Origin: Mesosutterella multiformis
Lineage (GTDB): Bacteria > Pseudomonadota > Gammaproteobacteria > Burkholderiales > Burkholderiaceae_F
NCBI RefSeq assembly: GCF_003402575.1
Contig: NZ_BGZJ01000002.1
Coordinates: 186,001 to 250,000, forward strand
Reading direction: 5' to 3'
Length of the DNA: 64,000 nucleotides
The position numbers and the translations under genes were made by a program. Shown one piece after another: positions 55,369 through 63,888 of this stretch. Each line of letters opens with the position of its first letter. Positions within the stretch are counted from its first letter, which is position 1. Under the pieces are notes generated by a model. That model was not told the origin of the DNA, did no database searches, and saw only the letters and a program-made list of their open reading frames with translations.

Positions 55369-56711
55369 GAGGGTGAGGAAAATTTTGTGGGTGACTCTGA
55401 GATAATTGCTCTTGGAGGAGCCTCAAATGAAACGAAAGACAGACCCCTTGGATAGTGTTGCAGGACAGATTTTAGAAAACGCCAAGAAATCCGGGCTTGA
55501 GATTAATACCGCAGAGGATGCGGAAAATCTTATGGCCCATATGCTCGGTCGGCTGCTGACTCAAATGCTTGACGGTGAAATGACCAATCATCTCGGTTAC
55601 GAAAGAGGCGGTAAACGTGTCACCGAAAATGAGCGTAACGGGCATAGTTCGAAAACCCTCAAATCGTCCAGCCTTGGAAATATCCGTATTGACGTACCCA
55701 GAGACCGCAAGGGAGAGTTTGAGCCGAGGGTCGTTCCTAAGCATAAACGCCAGCTGGCGGGGTTTGAGGACAAGGTTCTGGCCTTGTACGCCAGAGGGCT
55801 CTCAACCCGGGAAATTCAAGGCTTTCTCTATGATGAATACGGTATGGAGACCAGTGCCGAATTTATCAGCGATGTTACGGACGCCATCCTTCCTGAGGTT
55901 GAAAAATGGCAGAACCGTCCTCTGGATCCGTTTTATACAACTGTTTTCTTTGACTCTATTCGAGTCAAAATCCGAGGTGATAATGGCATTGTTACCCCGA
56001 AAGCGGTCCATCTTGCCTTGGGCGTAAACGCCCAGGGCCGCAAGGAAGTTTTGGGGATGTGGGTCGCTGATAACGAAAGCGCAAAATATTGGCTTAAGGT
56101 CTTCACTGAACTCAAAAACAGGGGGGTGTCTGATATTCTGATTGCTGTCACAGACGGACTCAAGGGAATGAAGGAGGCGCTTGAAGCTGCCTTTCCCAAC
56201 ACTCTGCTGCAGACCTGCATTGTTCACCTGATCAGGAACAGTCTGAAATTCGTCGGATATAAGGATTACAAGGCCGTAGCCGGCGCGCTGAAGCCCATTT
56301 ACCGGGCCGTAAACGCGGCTGATGCGCGGAAGGAACTGGACGCTTTTGCACAGTCGGAACTGGGGCTCAGATACCCTTACATCGCCAAACAGTGGATCGA
56401 TTCCTGGGATAAGGTGATCCCCTTCTTTGATTTTTCCCCAAATATCCGCAGACTTATTTATACAACCAATGCCATAGAGAGCCTTAATCGGGATCTAAGA
56501 AAAGTAATTAAGACCCGAGCTGCTTTCCCTACTGAAACGGCTGCTTTGAAACTTCTCTTTCTGGCAATCCGGAAAGTAGAGAAAAGATGGGTGCGGCCTT
56601 CTCCATACTGGAGTGCCGCTATGAGAGAATTGGTTGTGCTATTTGGTGACCGAATCACCCCCTACATCGATTAACCTTGAACGAGCCGCCCACAAAAAAT
56701 TACACACCCTC
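55369..56711 (+). mobile_element. IS256-family element B, complete
   Basis: 1343 bp, ending in imperfect inverted repeats GAGGGTGAGGAAAATTTT and GAGGGTGTGTAATTTTTT, each followed by GTGGG. The left end abuts GTCTGTGA of element A. The right end lies 27 bp before the first CRISPR repeat. The flanks of the A-B unit (CAAAGTGC left, CTTTGACG right) do not match, so no target duplication remains. Confidence 0.93.
55427..56674 (+). CDS. IS256-family transposase
   Basis: A 415-residue DDE transposase. The three acidic residues lie in FFDSIRVKIRG, AVTDGLKG and TNAIESLNR. It has the Asn-rich CIVHLIRNSLK insertion typical of the family. ATG at 55427 follows GGAGGAG. It differs from copies A and C by Ser for Ala next to the first catalytic Asp. 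The full open frame suggests it is active. Confidence 0.95.
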   Translation: MKRKTDPLDSVAGQILENAKKSGLEINTAEDAENLMAHMLGRLLTQMLDGEMTNHLGYERGGKRVTENERNGHSSKTLKSSSLGNIRIDVPRDRKGEFEPRVVPKHKRQLAGFEDKVLALYARGLSTREIQGFLYDEYGMETSAEFISDVTDAILPEVEKWQNRPLDPFYTTVFFDSIRVKIRGDNGIVTPKAVHLALGVNAQGRKEVLGMWVADNESAKYWLKVFTELKNRGVSDILIAVTDGLKGMKEALEAAFPNTLLQTCIVHLIRNSLKFVGYKDYKAVAGALKPIYRAVNAADARKELDAFAQSELGLRYPYIAKQWIDSWDKVIPFFDFSPNIRRLIYTTNAIESLNRDLRKVIKTRAAFPTETAALKLLFLAIRKVEKRWVRPSPYWSAAMRELVVLFGDRITPYID

Positions 56712-56738
56712 CTTTGACGCGGTCGCTTATGCCGCTGG

Positions 56739-58912
56739 CTTTTCTCTGCCTACGCAGAGGTGTTTCCCACTTTATTCTCTACAGCCATGTCCTCAACCCC
56801 TTTTCTCTGCCTACGCAGAGGTGTTTCCACTCTTGCGAGACGATGCCTTTCGACCGCCTTCTTTTCTCTGCCTACGCAGAGGTGTTTCCCCTGATAAGCA
56901 CCAGCTTTCCCCGGGTGATGACTTTTCTCTGCCTACGCAGAGGTGTTTCCCATCACTTGGCTCCTGTATTTGGAATGAAGTTCTTTTCTCTGCCTACGCA
57001 GAGGTGTTTCTGTACTTTCGGACATCGCTGTCAGTCTTCACCCCTTTTCTCTGCCTACGCAGAGGTGTTTCCCCCTGAGCGGAAGTCTCTGCCGGAGATG
57101 CCGGCTTTTCTCTGCCTACGCAGAGGTGTTTCCAGCAACATCTTTCAAAGCCTTCATAAAGGAGAGCTTTTCTCTGCCTACGCAGAGGTGTTTCTGCTGT
57201 CCGGGGCATTGCACCCCTGTCACTTGCCCTTTTCTCTGCCTACGCAGAGGTGTTTCCCCCCACGTATTTCGCTAACTGGCGGACGGAAACTTTTCTCTGC
57301 CTACGCAGAGGTGTTTCCAGGTTTGTAGCAAACCCCGTAGTTCCCTGTAGCTTTTCTCTGCCTACGCAGAGGTGTTTCCTTGCCCACGTGCTACAGATTT
57401 TTCCTGTGGATACTTTTCTCTGCCTACGCAGAGGTGTTTCTAACAGGAACCATATGTGCGTTTTTTGCACATACTTTTCTCTGCCTACGCAGAGGTGTTT
57501 CCACTGAGCGTCCGTGGCTTCAAGGAGTCTATGTCTTTTCTCTGCCTACGCAGAGGTGTTTCTAACCAAACGAAAATTTCCGGGCTCCAACGAGCCTTTT
57601 CTCTGCCTACGCAGAGGTGTTTCCGACCGACGCGAGTTTCAGGGGATCCACCATCACTTTTCTCTGCCTACGCAGAGGTGTTTCCCAGTAGTCAGCCACT
57701 CTCCCGCTTTGTTTCTCCTTTTCTCTGCCTACGCAGAGGTGTTTCTGCTGATCAGTCAGGCAATGGATGCTGAACCAACTTTTCTCTGCCTACGCAGAGG
57801 TGTTTCCTCAAAGCATCCCACCAAAACGACCCCGATTACCTTTTCTCTGCCTACGCAGAGGTGTTTCTCACCAGGTGGTATTTTTATCCGGGCTCGTGGG
57901 CTTTTCTCTGCCTACGCAGAGGTGTTTCTCACCAGCAAGAAATTCCGCCTGGATTACCCGCACTTTTCTCTGCCTACGCAGAGGTGTTTCCGACATTCGT
58001 ATAGCCCCGATTCTCATGGGCGCCTTTTCTCTGCCTACGCAGAGGTGTTTCCCGGCGGAGGGGTGTGCTATTACGACTGTTGGGCTTTTCTCTGCCTACG
58101 CAGAGGTGTTTCTAACCAAACAAAAACATTCCGGGTTCTAATGAGCTTTTCTCTGCCTACGCAGAGGTGTTTCTAACCACTGGAACACGCTCAGATCCGG
58201 CGAGGACTTTTCTCTGCCTACGCAGAGGTGTTTCTGAGCTCGGGTCGATTCTGGAGAACCTTGAGCTCTTTTCTCTGCCTACGCAGAGGTGTTTCCTTTT
58301 TACTCGCAAAGTAAACGAGCGCCGCCGCCTTTTCTCTGCCTACGCAGAGGTGTTTCTGCCAAGAGCTCAGAAACGGCCAGTGCCGCATCCTTTTCTCTGC
58401 CTACGCAGAGGTGTTTCCAGATGATTACGACCACCACCTTGAAGGGGGTGCTTTTCTCTGCCTACGCAGAGGTGTTTCTGAAAAAGAAGCCCGATTATAT
58501 CGCTATCGCAACTTTTCTCTGCCTACGCAGAGGTGTTTTCATTAGCAAAATGATTACAATATCGTCAAATGCTCTTTTCTCTGCCTACGCAGAGATGTTT
58601 CCACTAGAAGGTACAACCAAGCATTTATACTTCGCTTGTCTCTGCCTACGCAGAGGTGTTTCCGTGATAGTGATAGTGATAGAAATTATATCGAGTTGTT
58701 ACTTTTCTCTGCCTACGCAGAGGTGTTTCCCAGACATCAAGCAGCTTTTTCTCCAGCCGATCCTTTTCTCTGCCTACGCAGAGATGTTTCCATCGACACA
58801 ATCCGAGCAGAGCGACGTCTGGGCTTTTCTCTGCCTACACAGAGGTGTTTCCTAAAAACCGATTTTCGTTAACCCGTAGACCGACTTTTCTCTGCCTACG
58901 CAGAGGTGTTTC
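56739..58912 (+). CRISPR. CRISPR array, 36 repeats, repeat form of subtype I-E
   Basis: Thirty-six 28-bp repeats begin CTTTTCTCTGCC and end GCAGAGGTGTTTC, with 35 spacers and a regular 61-62 bp period. The stem CTCTGC/GCAGAG with a 4-nt loop occupies positions 6-21, the same place as in the E. coli I-E repeat. The next base (position 29) is C or T in all 35 internal cases, as if derived from the PAM. Repeats from about 58512 onward are degenerate, so the right side is the old (trailer) end and the leader belongs on the left. No cas gene is in the window. Confidence 0.95.
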
Positions 58913-59044
58913 GTGGTCTCCGGATGTCAACGGACGGGAGGAGTTATCAGGTGCCATAAAAGATTTCACCTAAATTCCCGCTCTGTTAGCTGTATTTTTT
59001 AACAAAAGTCTATTGATTTTCCAAATAGAAAATTTAAAAAAGGG

Positions 59045-59073
59045 TTGATTTATAGGTAAAACATACGTATAAT
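59045..59073 (+). promoter_or_regulatory. sigma-70 promoter of the IS1634-type transposase
   Basis: TTGATT (59045-59050) and TATAAT (59068-59073) are spaced by 17 bp, a near-consensus promoter 37 bp before the ATG. Confidence 0.75.
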
Positions 59074-59109
59074 ATAGACATATATAATCTCTTTTGCAGC
59101 CCTTGCGAT

Positions 59110-60762
59110 ATGACTGATCACAATCCGATCCTTCCCGAAGATGCGCGTATTGTCCGAATCAAAGACACAGAGTACGTTGCAATCCATAAGTATTGGTGGG
59201 ATAAAGAAAAAAAGCGGGGCCAACAAAAAAGGCGATATATTGGCAAGCTTGTTGATGGAAAATTTGTTCCGAACGCAGCTTATGCGGCAGAGCTGAAGCT
59301 GACCCGTGTCAAAAAGACCACTGATAAGCGTCAGAAATTTGATCATGACAAAACGTTCGGAACAACCGCACTCCTTACTCAAGCAGCAGAAACCTCGGGT
59401 TTAACTGATGATTTGAAGAAAGTTTATGGTGAGGGGAAGGCCGCCATGATGGTAAGCCTGGCGGCATATCAAATCATCAAAAACACTACTTCACAGCATA
59501 GATTCAAGATTTTTTCTGATACTAACGCCTTGCCAGCCGGTCTTCCAGACAATATCGAGTCTCAAAGACTAAGTGAGTTATCGCAGGATATTGGCTCAGA
59601 TACAGCTTCATTAAATCGGCTCTTTGCTCTTCGGGCCAAGCGTCTTCCTGAAACAGAATATTTATCATTCGACAGCACACGAATCGCGTCTGAAAGCCGA
59701 TCTCTGACAGATGTACGAAAAGGAATTAGTAAACGCGGAGGCTACGAAAACCAGATTGGTTTGGCGCTCCTCTACGGTCATAATTCTGGTGTTCCCCTGA
59801 TGTTCAGGCGATTCGCCGGAAACGTGCCAGATATAGTCACTATGCATGACCTTCTGACTCGATGGGAAAACATCGGAGTCAGTAAAAAAATTATCTCAAT
59901 TTTTGATCGGGGCTATTGCAGCCGTGAGAATCTTCGGCTGCTCTGCAAGAACAAGCATCACTTCATCATGGCTGCCAAAACTGATCACTCCTTCATCAGG
60001 GACGCCATCGAAGATAATCTTCCCGCTTTCTGGGATATGACGAACAACGTTCGCGGTCACAACCTGACCGCTGTTCAAACCCAGGTCACAATACCAGGCA
60101 CGAAAGAGGACCCAAAATCATGTAGTGTTTGGGTGTACATCTATTACAGTCTTGCAGTTGCAAATAATGAGCAGGATAAATTTTTATCTGATTTGGTAAC
60201 CTTTGAAGAAGACTGGATTAACGGGTTAGCCAGCCCTGATTCCAAACTTTTGAGATTCTATGAAACACCTGATAGTGAACCCGGTAAAAAGCCTCTGATC
60301 AGAAACAATGATGCTGTCAATGAAAAGGTCAGATACATGGGATTCTTTTCAATGATCAGCGATCGAAAACTTGAGTCGAAAGAAATCCTGGAGATCTACA
60401 GAACGCGCGACTGCATCGAGAAATGCTTTGGGGTTATCAAGACTGATGTTGGTTTTACAACTACAAGGGGACACTCCGACGTTTCTGTTAATGGACGTCT
60501 CTTGTTAGCCTTCATCGCTGCCACAATTGTTTCCTGGCTCATCAAAGCCATGAGTGTTGAAGTGAAAATAGGGAAGAAATCCTATGCACCTCTGCTTGAC
60601 GAATATTCTCTCATGGAGCTGCTGGAAGATGTGGGGCAGATCCGTTTCTATAGCTCATCAACAGGAAAAGTTTGGCTCGGGGAAATTTTAGGTCGCCACA
60701 GACTCGTTTTTGAGCGACTCGGACTGGAAAACTGCCTCCTGAATCCCGCTATGTATAAGTAA
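59110..60762 (+). CDS. IS1634-family (IS4-like DDE) transposase
   Basis: A 550-residue transposase of normal length for the family. YLSFDSTRIASESRSL holds the first Asp, IISIFDRGYCSRENLRLLCK the second (FDRGY), and IYRTRDCIEKCFGVIKTD the Y-x2-R-x3-E region with the Glu. The N-terminus includes QQKRRYIGKLVDGKF. The frame is open, so the element may be active. Confidence 0.92.
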   Translation: MTDHNPILPEDARIVRIKDTEYVAIHKYWWDKEKKRGQQKRRYIGKLVDGKFVPNAAYAAELKLTRVKKTTDKRQKFDHDKTFGTTALLTQAAETSGLTDDLKKVYGEGKAAMMVSLAAYQIIKNTTSQHRFKIFSDTNALPAGLPDNIESQRLSELSQDIGSDTASLNRLFALRAKRLPETEYLSFDSTRIASESRSLTDVRKGISKRGGYENQIGLALLYGHNSGVPLMFRRFAGNVPDIVTMHDLLTRWENIGVSKKIISIFDRGYCSRENLRLLCKNKHHFIMAAKTDHSFIRDAIEDNLPAFWDMTNNVRGHNLTAVQTQVTIPGTKEDPKSCSVWVYIYYSLAVANNEQDKFLSDLVTFEEDWINGLASPDSKLLRFYETPDSEPGKKPLIRNNDAVNEKVRYMGFFSMISDRKLESKEILEIYRTRDCIEKCFGVIKTDVGFTTTRGHSDVSVNGRLLLAFIAATIVSWLIKAMSVEVKIGKKSYAPLLDEYSLMELLEDVGQIRFYSSSTGKVWLGEILGRHRLVFERLGLENCLLNPAMYK

Positions 60763-60776
60763 ATCGGGAATTCAGG

Positions 60777-61170
60777 GAGTTATTGATCTTTTCAGCCCCT
60801 TTTTAGAGGCTCTTGATTATTCGTCAACGGATAAAAGGGGTGACATGCTTCAGTATCAAGACTGTCCACTCAATGGCGGCGAGACAGCTTTCCAAACGTG
60901 AGACCAAGGGCATACAGCATCATCAGAGTGATGCCGATCAGTGCTGCCCGTCGAAAATATCAGGGATATCTGACGCGCCTTTGAACCGCCAAAAAGATCT
61001 GGACCAACGATCTCATTTACAGCGTTAATCCTCTGTCAAGCGAACCTTGCGAGATAGTCGCTGAGCTTTTTCTCATAATGTTTTCTTCTCTTTCCATGAC
61101 AGACTTTTGCCATCACACGGTACTTAACAATCCTCTTAATCGAAATATGTTTTGCCTTTTCTTTTAAAAC
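60777..61170. other. short spacer between IS elements, no gene seen
   Basis: No recognised frame or element. It may be remnant sequence from the original locus. Confidence 0.4.
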
Positions 61171-61179
61171 GGTGAATTA

Positions 61180-61889
61180 TCAAATCAAGTGCAAAGTTAC
61201 TGAATAAAAGACTTCAGCCGGACACTTCCAATTGAGACGTTTTCTGGGTCTGAAATTCAGAGCATTGAACCGTTTCTGAACTTCTGCCTGAGAAATTTTA
61301 TCGATACTCATTCCTTTTGGGAAAAAGTCTCTAAGAAGTCCGTTTGTATTTTCATTACTTCCTTTCTCCCATGGATGATGAGGCAAGCAGAAATACACTT
61401 TGGTTCTGAGATCTTTCTCCAGTTTTTCAGCCCAGGAAAATTCTTTTCCGCGATCTACGGTAATCGTACGCAGATCCTTATCTGACAGAGATTTCTCAAT
61501 TACGGCAGACACATCGGCCGCAGTCTTGGAAGCGGTTTTCCCGCCACAGAGAAAGCCGGACTTCCTATCGACCAGAGTCGTGAGGCAGGCTCCGCCCTTT
61601 TTTCCGATGACGGTATCGCCTTCCCAATCCCCCAGGCGAGATCTGTTCTGAGCTTCCAGGGGTCGCTCTTCAATGCTGTGAGTGATCTGGATCTTTCCTC
61701 GCCTCTCGGTCATGCCTTTACGGTGACGCGTTTTACCGTGGTGTCGCAGGTGTCGGGACATCTTTCGGCCATCCACAAAGCGATCCAGAAAGCCAGAATT
61801 GATTCCTCGGTAGATTGTCGTGGCGCTGATCCTTAGATTCGGCAGCTCCTTTCTGAGACGGTATTGAATCTGCTCCGGAGACCAGAATT
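61180..61889 (-). pseudogene. IS30-family transposase, C-terminal part
   Basis: Encodes the catalytic core: LGDWEGDTVIGK (first Asp), ITVDRGKEF (second Asp) and HPWEKGSNENTNGLLRDFFP (Glu). It joins in frame to the N-terminal part at 63241 once copy C and the TCTTAACC duplication are removed. The gene is split, so it is inactive. Confidence 0.9.
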
Positions 61890-61897
61890 TCTTAACC
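61890..61897. repeat. 8-bp target-site duplication, left copy
   Basis: TCTTAACC here matches 63241-63248, flanking IS256 copy C exactly. Confidence 0.95.
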
Positions 61898-63240
61898 GAG
61901 GGTGTGTAATTTTTTGTGGGCGGCTCGTTCAAGGTTAATCGATGTAGGGGGTGATTCGGTCACCAAATAGCACAACCAATTCTCTCATAGCGGCACTCCA
62001 GTATGGAGAAGGCCGCACCCATCTTTTCTCTACTTTCCGGATTGCCAGAAAGAGAAGTTTCAAAGCAGCCGTTTCAGTAGGGAAAGCAGCTCGGGTCTTA
62101 ATTACTTTTCTTAGATCCCGATTAAGGCTCTCTATGGCATTGGTTGTATAAATAAGTCTGCGGATATTTGGGGAAAAATCAAAGAAGGGGATCACCTTAT
62201 CCCAGGAATCGATCCACTGTTTGGCGATGTAAGGGTATCTGAGCCCCAGTTCCGACTGTGCAAAAGCGTCCAGTTCCTTCCGCGCATCAGCCGCGTTTAC
62301 GGCCCGGTAAATGGGCTTCAGCGCGCCGGCTACGGCCTTGTAATCCTTATATCCGACGAATTTCAGACTGTTCCTGATCAGGTGAACAATGCAGGTCTGC
62401 AGCAGAGTGTTGGGAAAGGCAGCTTCAAGCGCCTCCTTCATTCCCTTGAGTCCGTCTGTGACAGCAATCAGAATATCAGACACCCCCCTGTTTTTGAGTT
62501 CAGTGAAGACCTTAAGCCAATATTTTGCGCTTTCGTTATCAGCGACCCACATCCCCAAAACTTCCTTGCGGCCCTGGGCGTTTACGCCCAAGGCAAGATG
62601 GACCGCTTTCGGGGTAACAATGCCATTATCACCTCGGATTTTGACTCGAATAGCGTCAAAGAAAACAGTTGTATAAAACGGATCCAGAGGACGGTTCTGC
62701 CATTTTTCAACCTCAGGAAGGATGGCGTCCGTAACATCGCTGATAAATTCGGCACTGGTCTCCATACCGTATTCATCATAGAGAAAGCCTTGAATTTCCC
62801 GGGTTGAGAGCCCTCTGGCGTACAAGGCCAGAACCTTGTCCTCAAACCCCGCCAGCTGACGTTTATGCTTAGGAACGACCCTCGGCTCAAACTCTCCCTT
62901 GCGGTCTCTGGGTACGTCAATACGGATATTTCCAAGGCTGGACGATTTGAGGGTTTTCGAACTATGCCCGTTACGCTCATTTTCGGTGACACGTTTACCG
63001 CCTCTTTCGTAACCGAGATGATTGGTCATTTCACCGTCAAGCATTTGAGTCAGCAGCCGACCGAGCATATGGGCCATAAGATTTTCCGCATCCTCTGCGG
63101 TATTAATCTCAAGCCCGGATTTCTTGGCGTTTTCTAAAATCTGTCCTGCAACACTATCCAAGGGGTCTGTCTTTCGTTTCATTTGAGGCTCCTCCAAGAG
63201 CAATTATCTCAGAGTCACCCACAAAATTTTCCTCACCCTC
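61898..63240 (-). mobile_element. IS256-family element C, complete
   Basis: 1343 bp, same ends as copy B, inserted in the IS30 transposase with a clean 8-bp duplication (TCTTAACC). It fixes the true ends and target-site size used to interpret copies A and B. Confidence 0.96.
61935..63182 (-). CDS. IS256-family transposase
   Basis: A 415-residue transposase, identical in layout to copy B, with FFDAIRV at the first catalytic Asp. ATG at 63182 follows GGAGGAG. Open and probably functional. Confidence 0.95.
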   Translation of the reverse strand: MKRKTDPLDSVAGQILENAKKSGLEINTAEDAENLMAHMLGRLLTQMLDGEMTNHLGYERGGKRVTENERNGHSSKTLKSSSLGNIRIDVPRDRKGEFEPRVVPKHKRQLAGFEDKVLALYARGLSTREIQGFLYDEYGMETSAEFISDVTDAILPEVEKWQNRPLDPFYTTVFFDAIRVKIRGDNGIVTPKAVHLALGVNAQGRKEVLGMWVADNESAKYWLKVFTELKNRGVSDILIAVTDGLKGMKEALEAAFPNTLLQTCIVHLIRNSLKFVGYKDYKAVAGALKPIYRAVNAADARKELDAFAQSELGLRYPYIAKQWIDSWDKVIPFFDFSPNIRRLIYTTNAIESLNRDLRKVIKTRAAFPTETAALKLLFLAIRKVEKRWVRPSPYWSAAMRELVVLFGDRITPYID

Positions 63241-63532
63241 TCTTAACCAGCAGATTTGAGACAATCCTTGTCAGCAACGAGTCAGACTTCAGAATGTTTC
63301 TCTTTCCGCAATGCTTTCTCTGTCTCTGATATCGGGCCTGCGCGGCACAGGGATCATAGGCAGCTGAAGCCCCATCCTGGGCCGATACAGCCTTGTTTCG
63401 CTTCAGTTCGCGGGAGATCGTAGAAACATTTTTCCCAATCGCACATGCAATTTCAGACAGGGATTTGCCTGAAATCGTTAAAGCCGAAATAAATACTCTG
63501 TCCCGAAGAGTAAGATGATGATAGTGGCTCAT
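63241..63532 (-). pseudogene. IS30-family transposase, N-terminal part
   Basis: MSHYHHLTLRDRVFISALTI and KSLSEIACAIGKNVSTISREL form the IS30 helix-turn-helix region. The frame runs to NLLVK and is then broken by copy C. Confidence 0.9.
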
Positions 63533-63629
63533 GAGCTCCCTCTATAGTTATCTTGACAATCTCTATTATGGAAGCTTTATGGGCCACTATTCTTTTCTCA
63601 GGCTTTGCACTTGAAGTGATAATTCGCCA

Positions 63630-63738
63630 GCTTTTTAGACGGCGAAGTCTTTGCTGATATTCCGATTCCAGATTTTCAGAACCTGAAGTATCTCAAATCG
63701 TTTCTCCCAAAGTCGGGAGCTTTTCTCCCAAATAGAGG
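63630..63738. repeat. direct repeat copy 1 with TTCTCCCAA sites
   Basis: About 109 bp repeated at 63889-64000. It contains TTCTCCCAA at 63702 and 63723. Two inverted copies TTGGGAGAA follow at 63745 and 63766. Spacing within each pair is 21 bp. No gene is seen from 63629 to the window end. Confidence 0.8.
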
Positions 63739-63888
63739 GTGATTTTGGGAGAAAGACGCAGTCGGTTGGGAGAAAGGTAATGGAAAGAGCGCTGGCATCG
63801 ACGACTGTCTCGAAAAGCCATGTCTCAACAGAATCGGTTCCGGACTCCTGACTGGTTACGCCAGAGTTGGAAGTCTTTGGCTTATAAA

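Larger units (their letters stand above)
58969..60776 (+). mobile_element. IS1634-family element
   Basis: Short terminal inverted repeats CCTAAATTCCCG (58969) and CCTGAATTCCCG (inverse of 60765-60776) flank a single transposase gene. The element begins 56 bp after the last CRISPR repeat, in the array trailer. The exact ends are tentative. Confidence 0.7.
61171..63628 (-). mobile_element. IS30-family element interrupted by IS256 copy C
   Basis: Inverted repeats at 61171-61196 (GGTGAATTATC..AAGTGCAAAG) and 63603-63628 (inverse GGCGAATTATC..AAGTGCAAAG) bound the element. Without the inserted 1343-bp copy and its 8-bp duplication the element is about 1107 bp, a normal IS30 size. Confidence 0.85.

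Noticed and set aside
56677-58872. Open frames of 60-220 codons across the CRISPR array with a repeated FSLPTQRCF or FSAYAEVF pattern
   Set aside because: They are translations of the 28-bp repeat in different frames; the variable parts are spacers, not protein.
56739-58912. Assignment of the array to subtype I-F because of the 28-bp repeat
   Set aside because: The period is 61 rather than 60, the stem position matches I-E exactly and the repeat lacks the I-F GTTCACTGCCG start.
60813-61028. A 71-codon frame after the IS1634 element
   Set aside because: No homology, no ribosome-binding site, and composition unlike a gene.
63640-63740. A protein-coding remnant in the terminal direct repeat
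   Set aside because: The two copies differ by a 1-nt shift that breaks any shared frame, so conservation is not at protein level.
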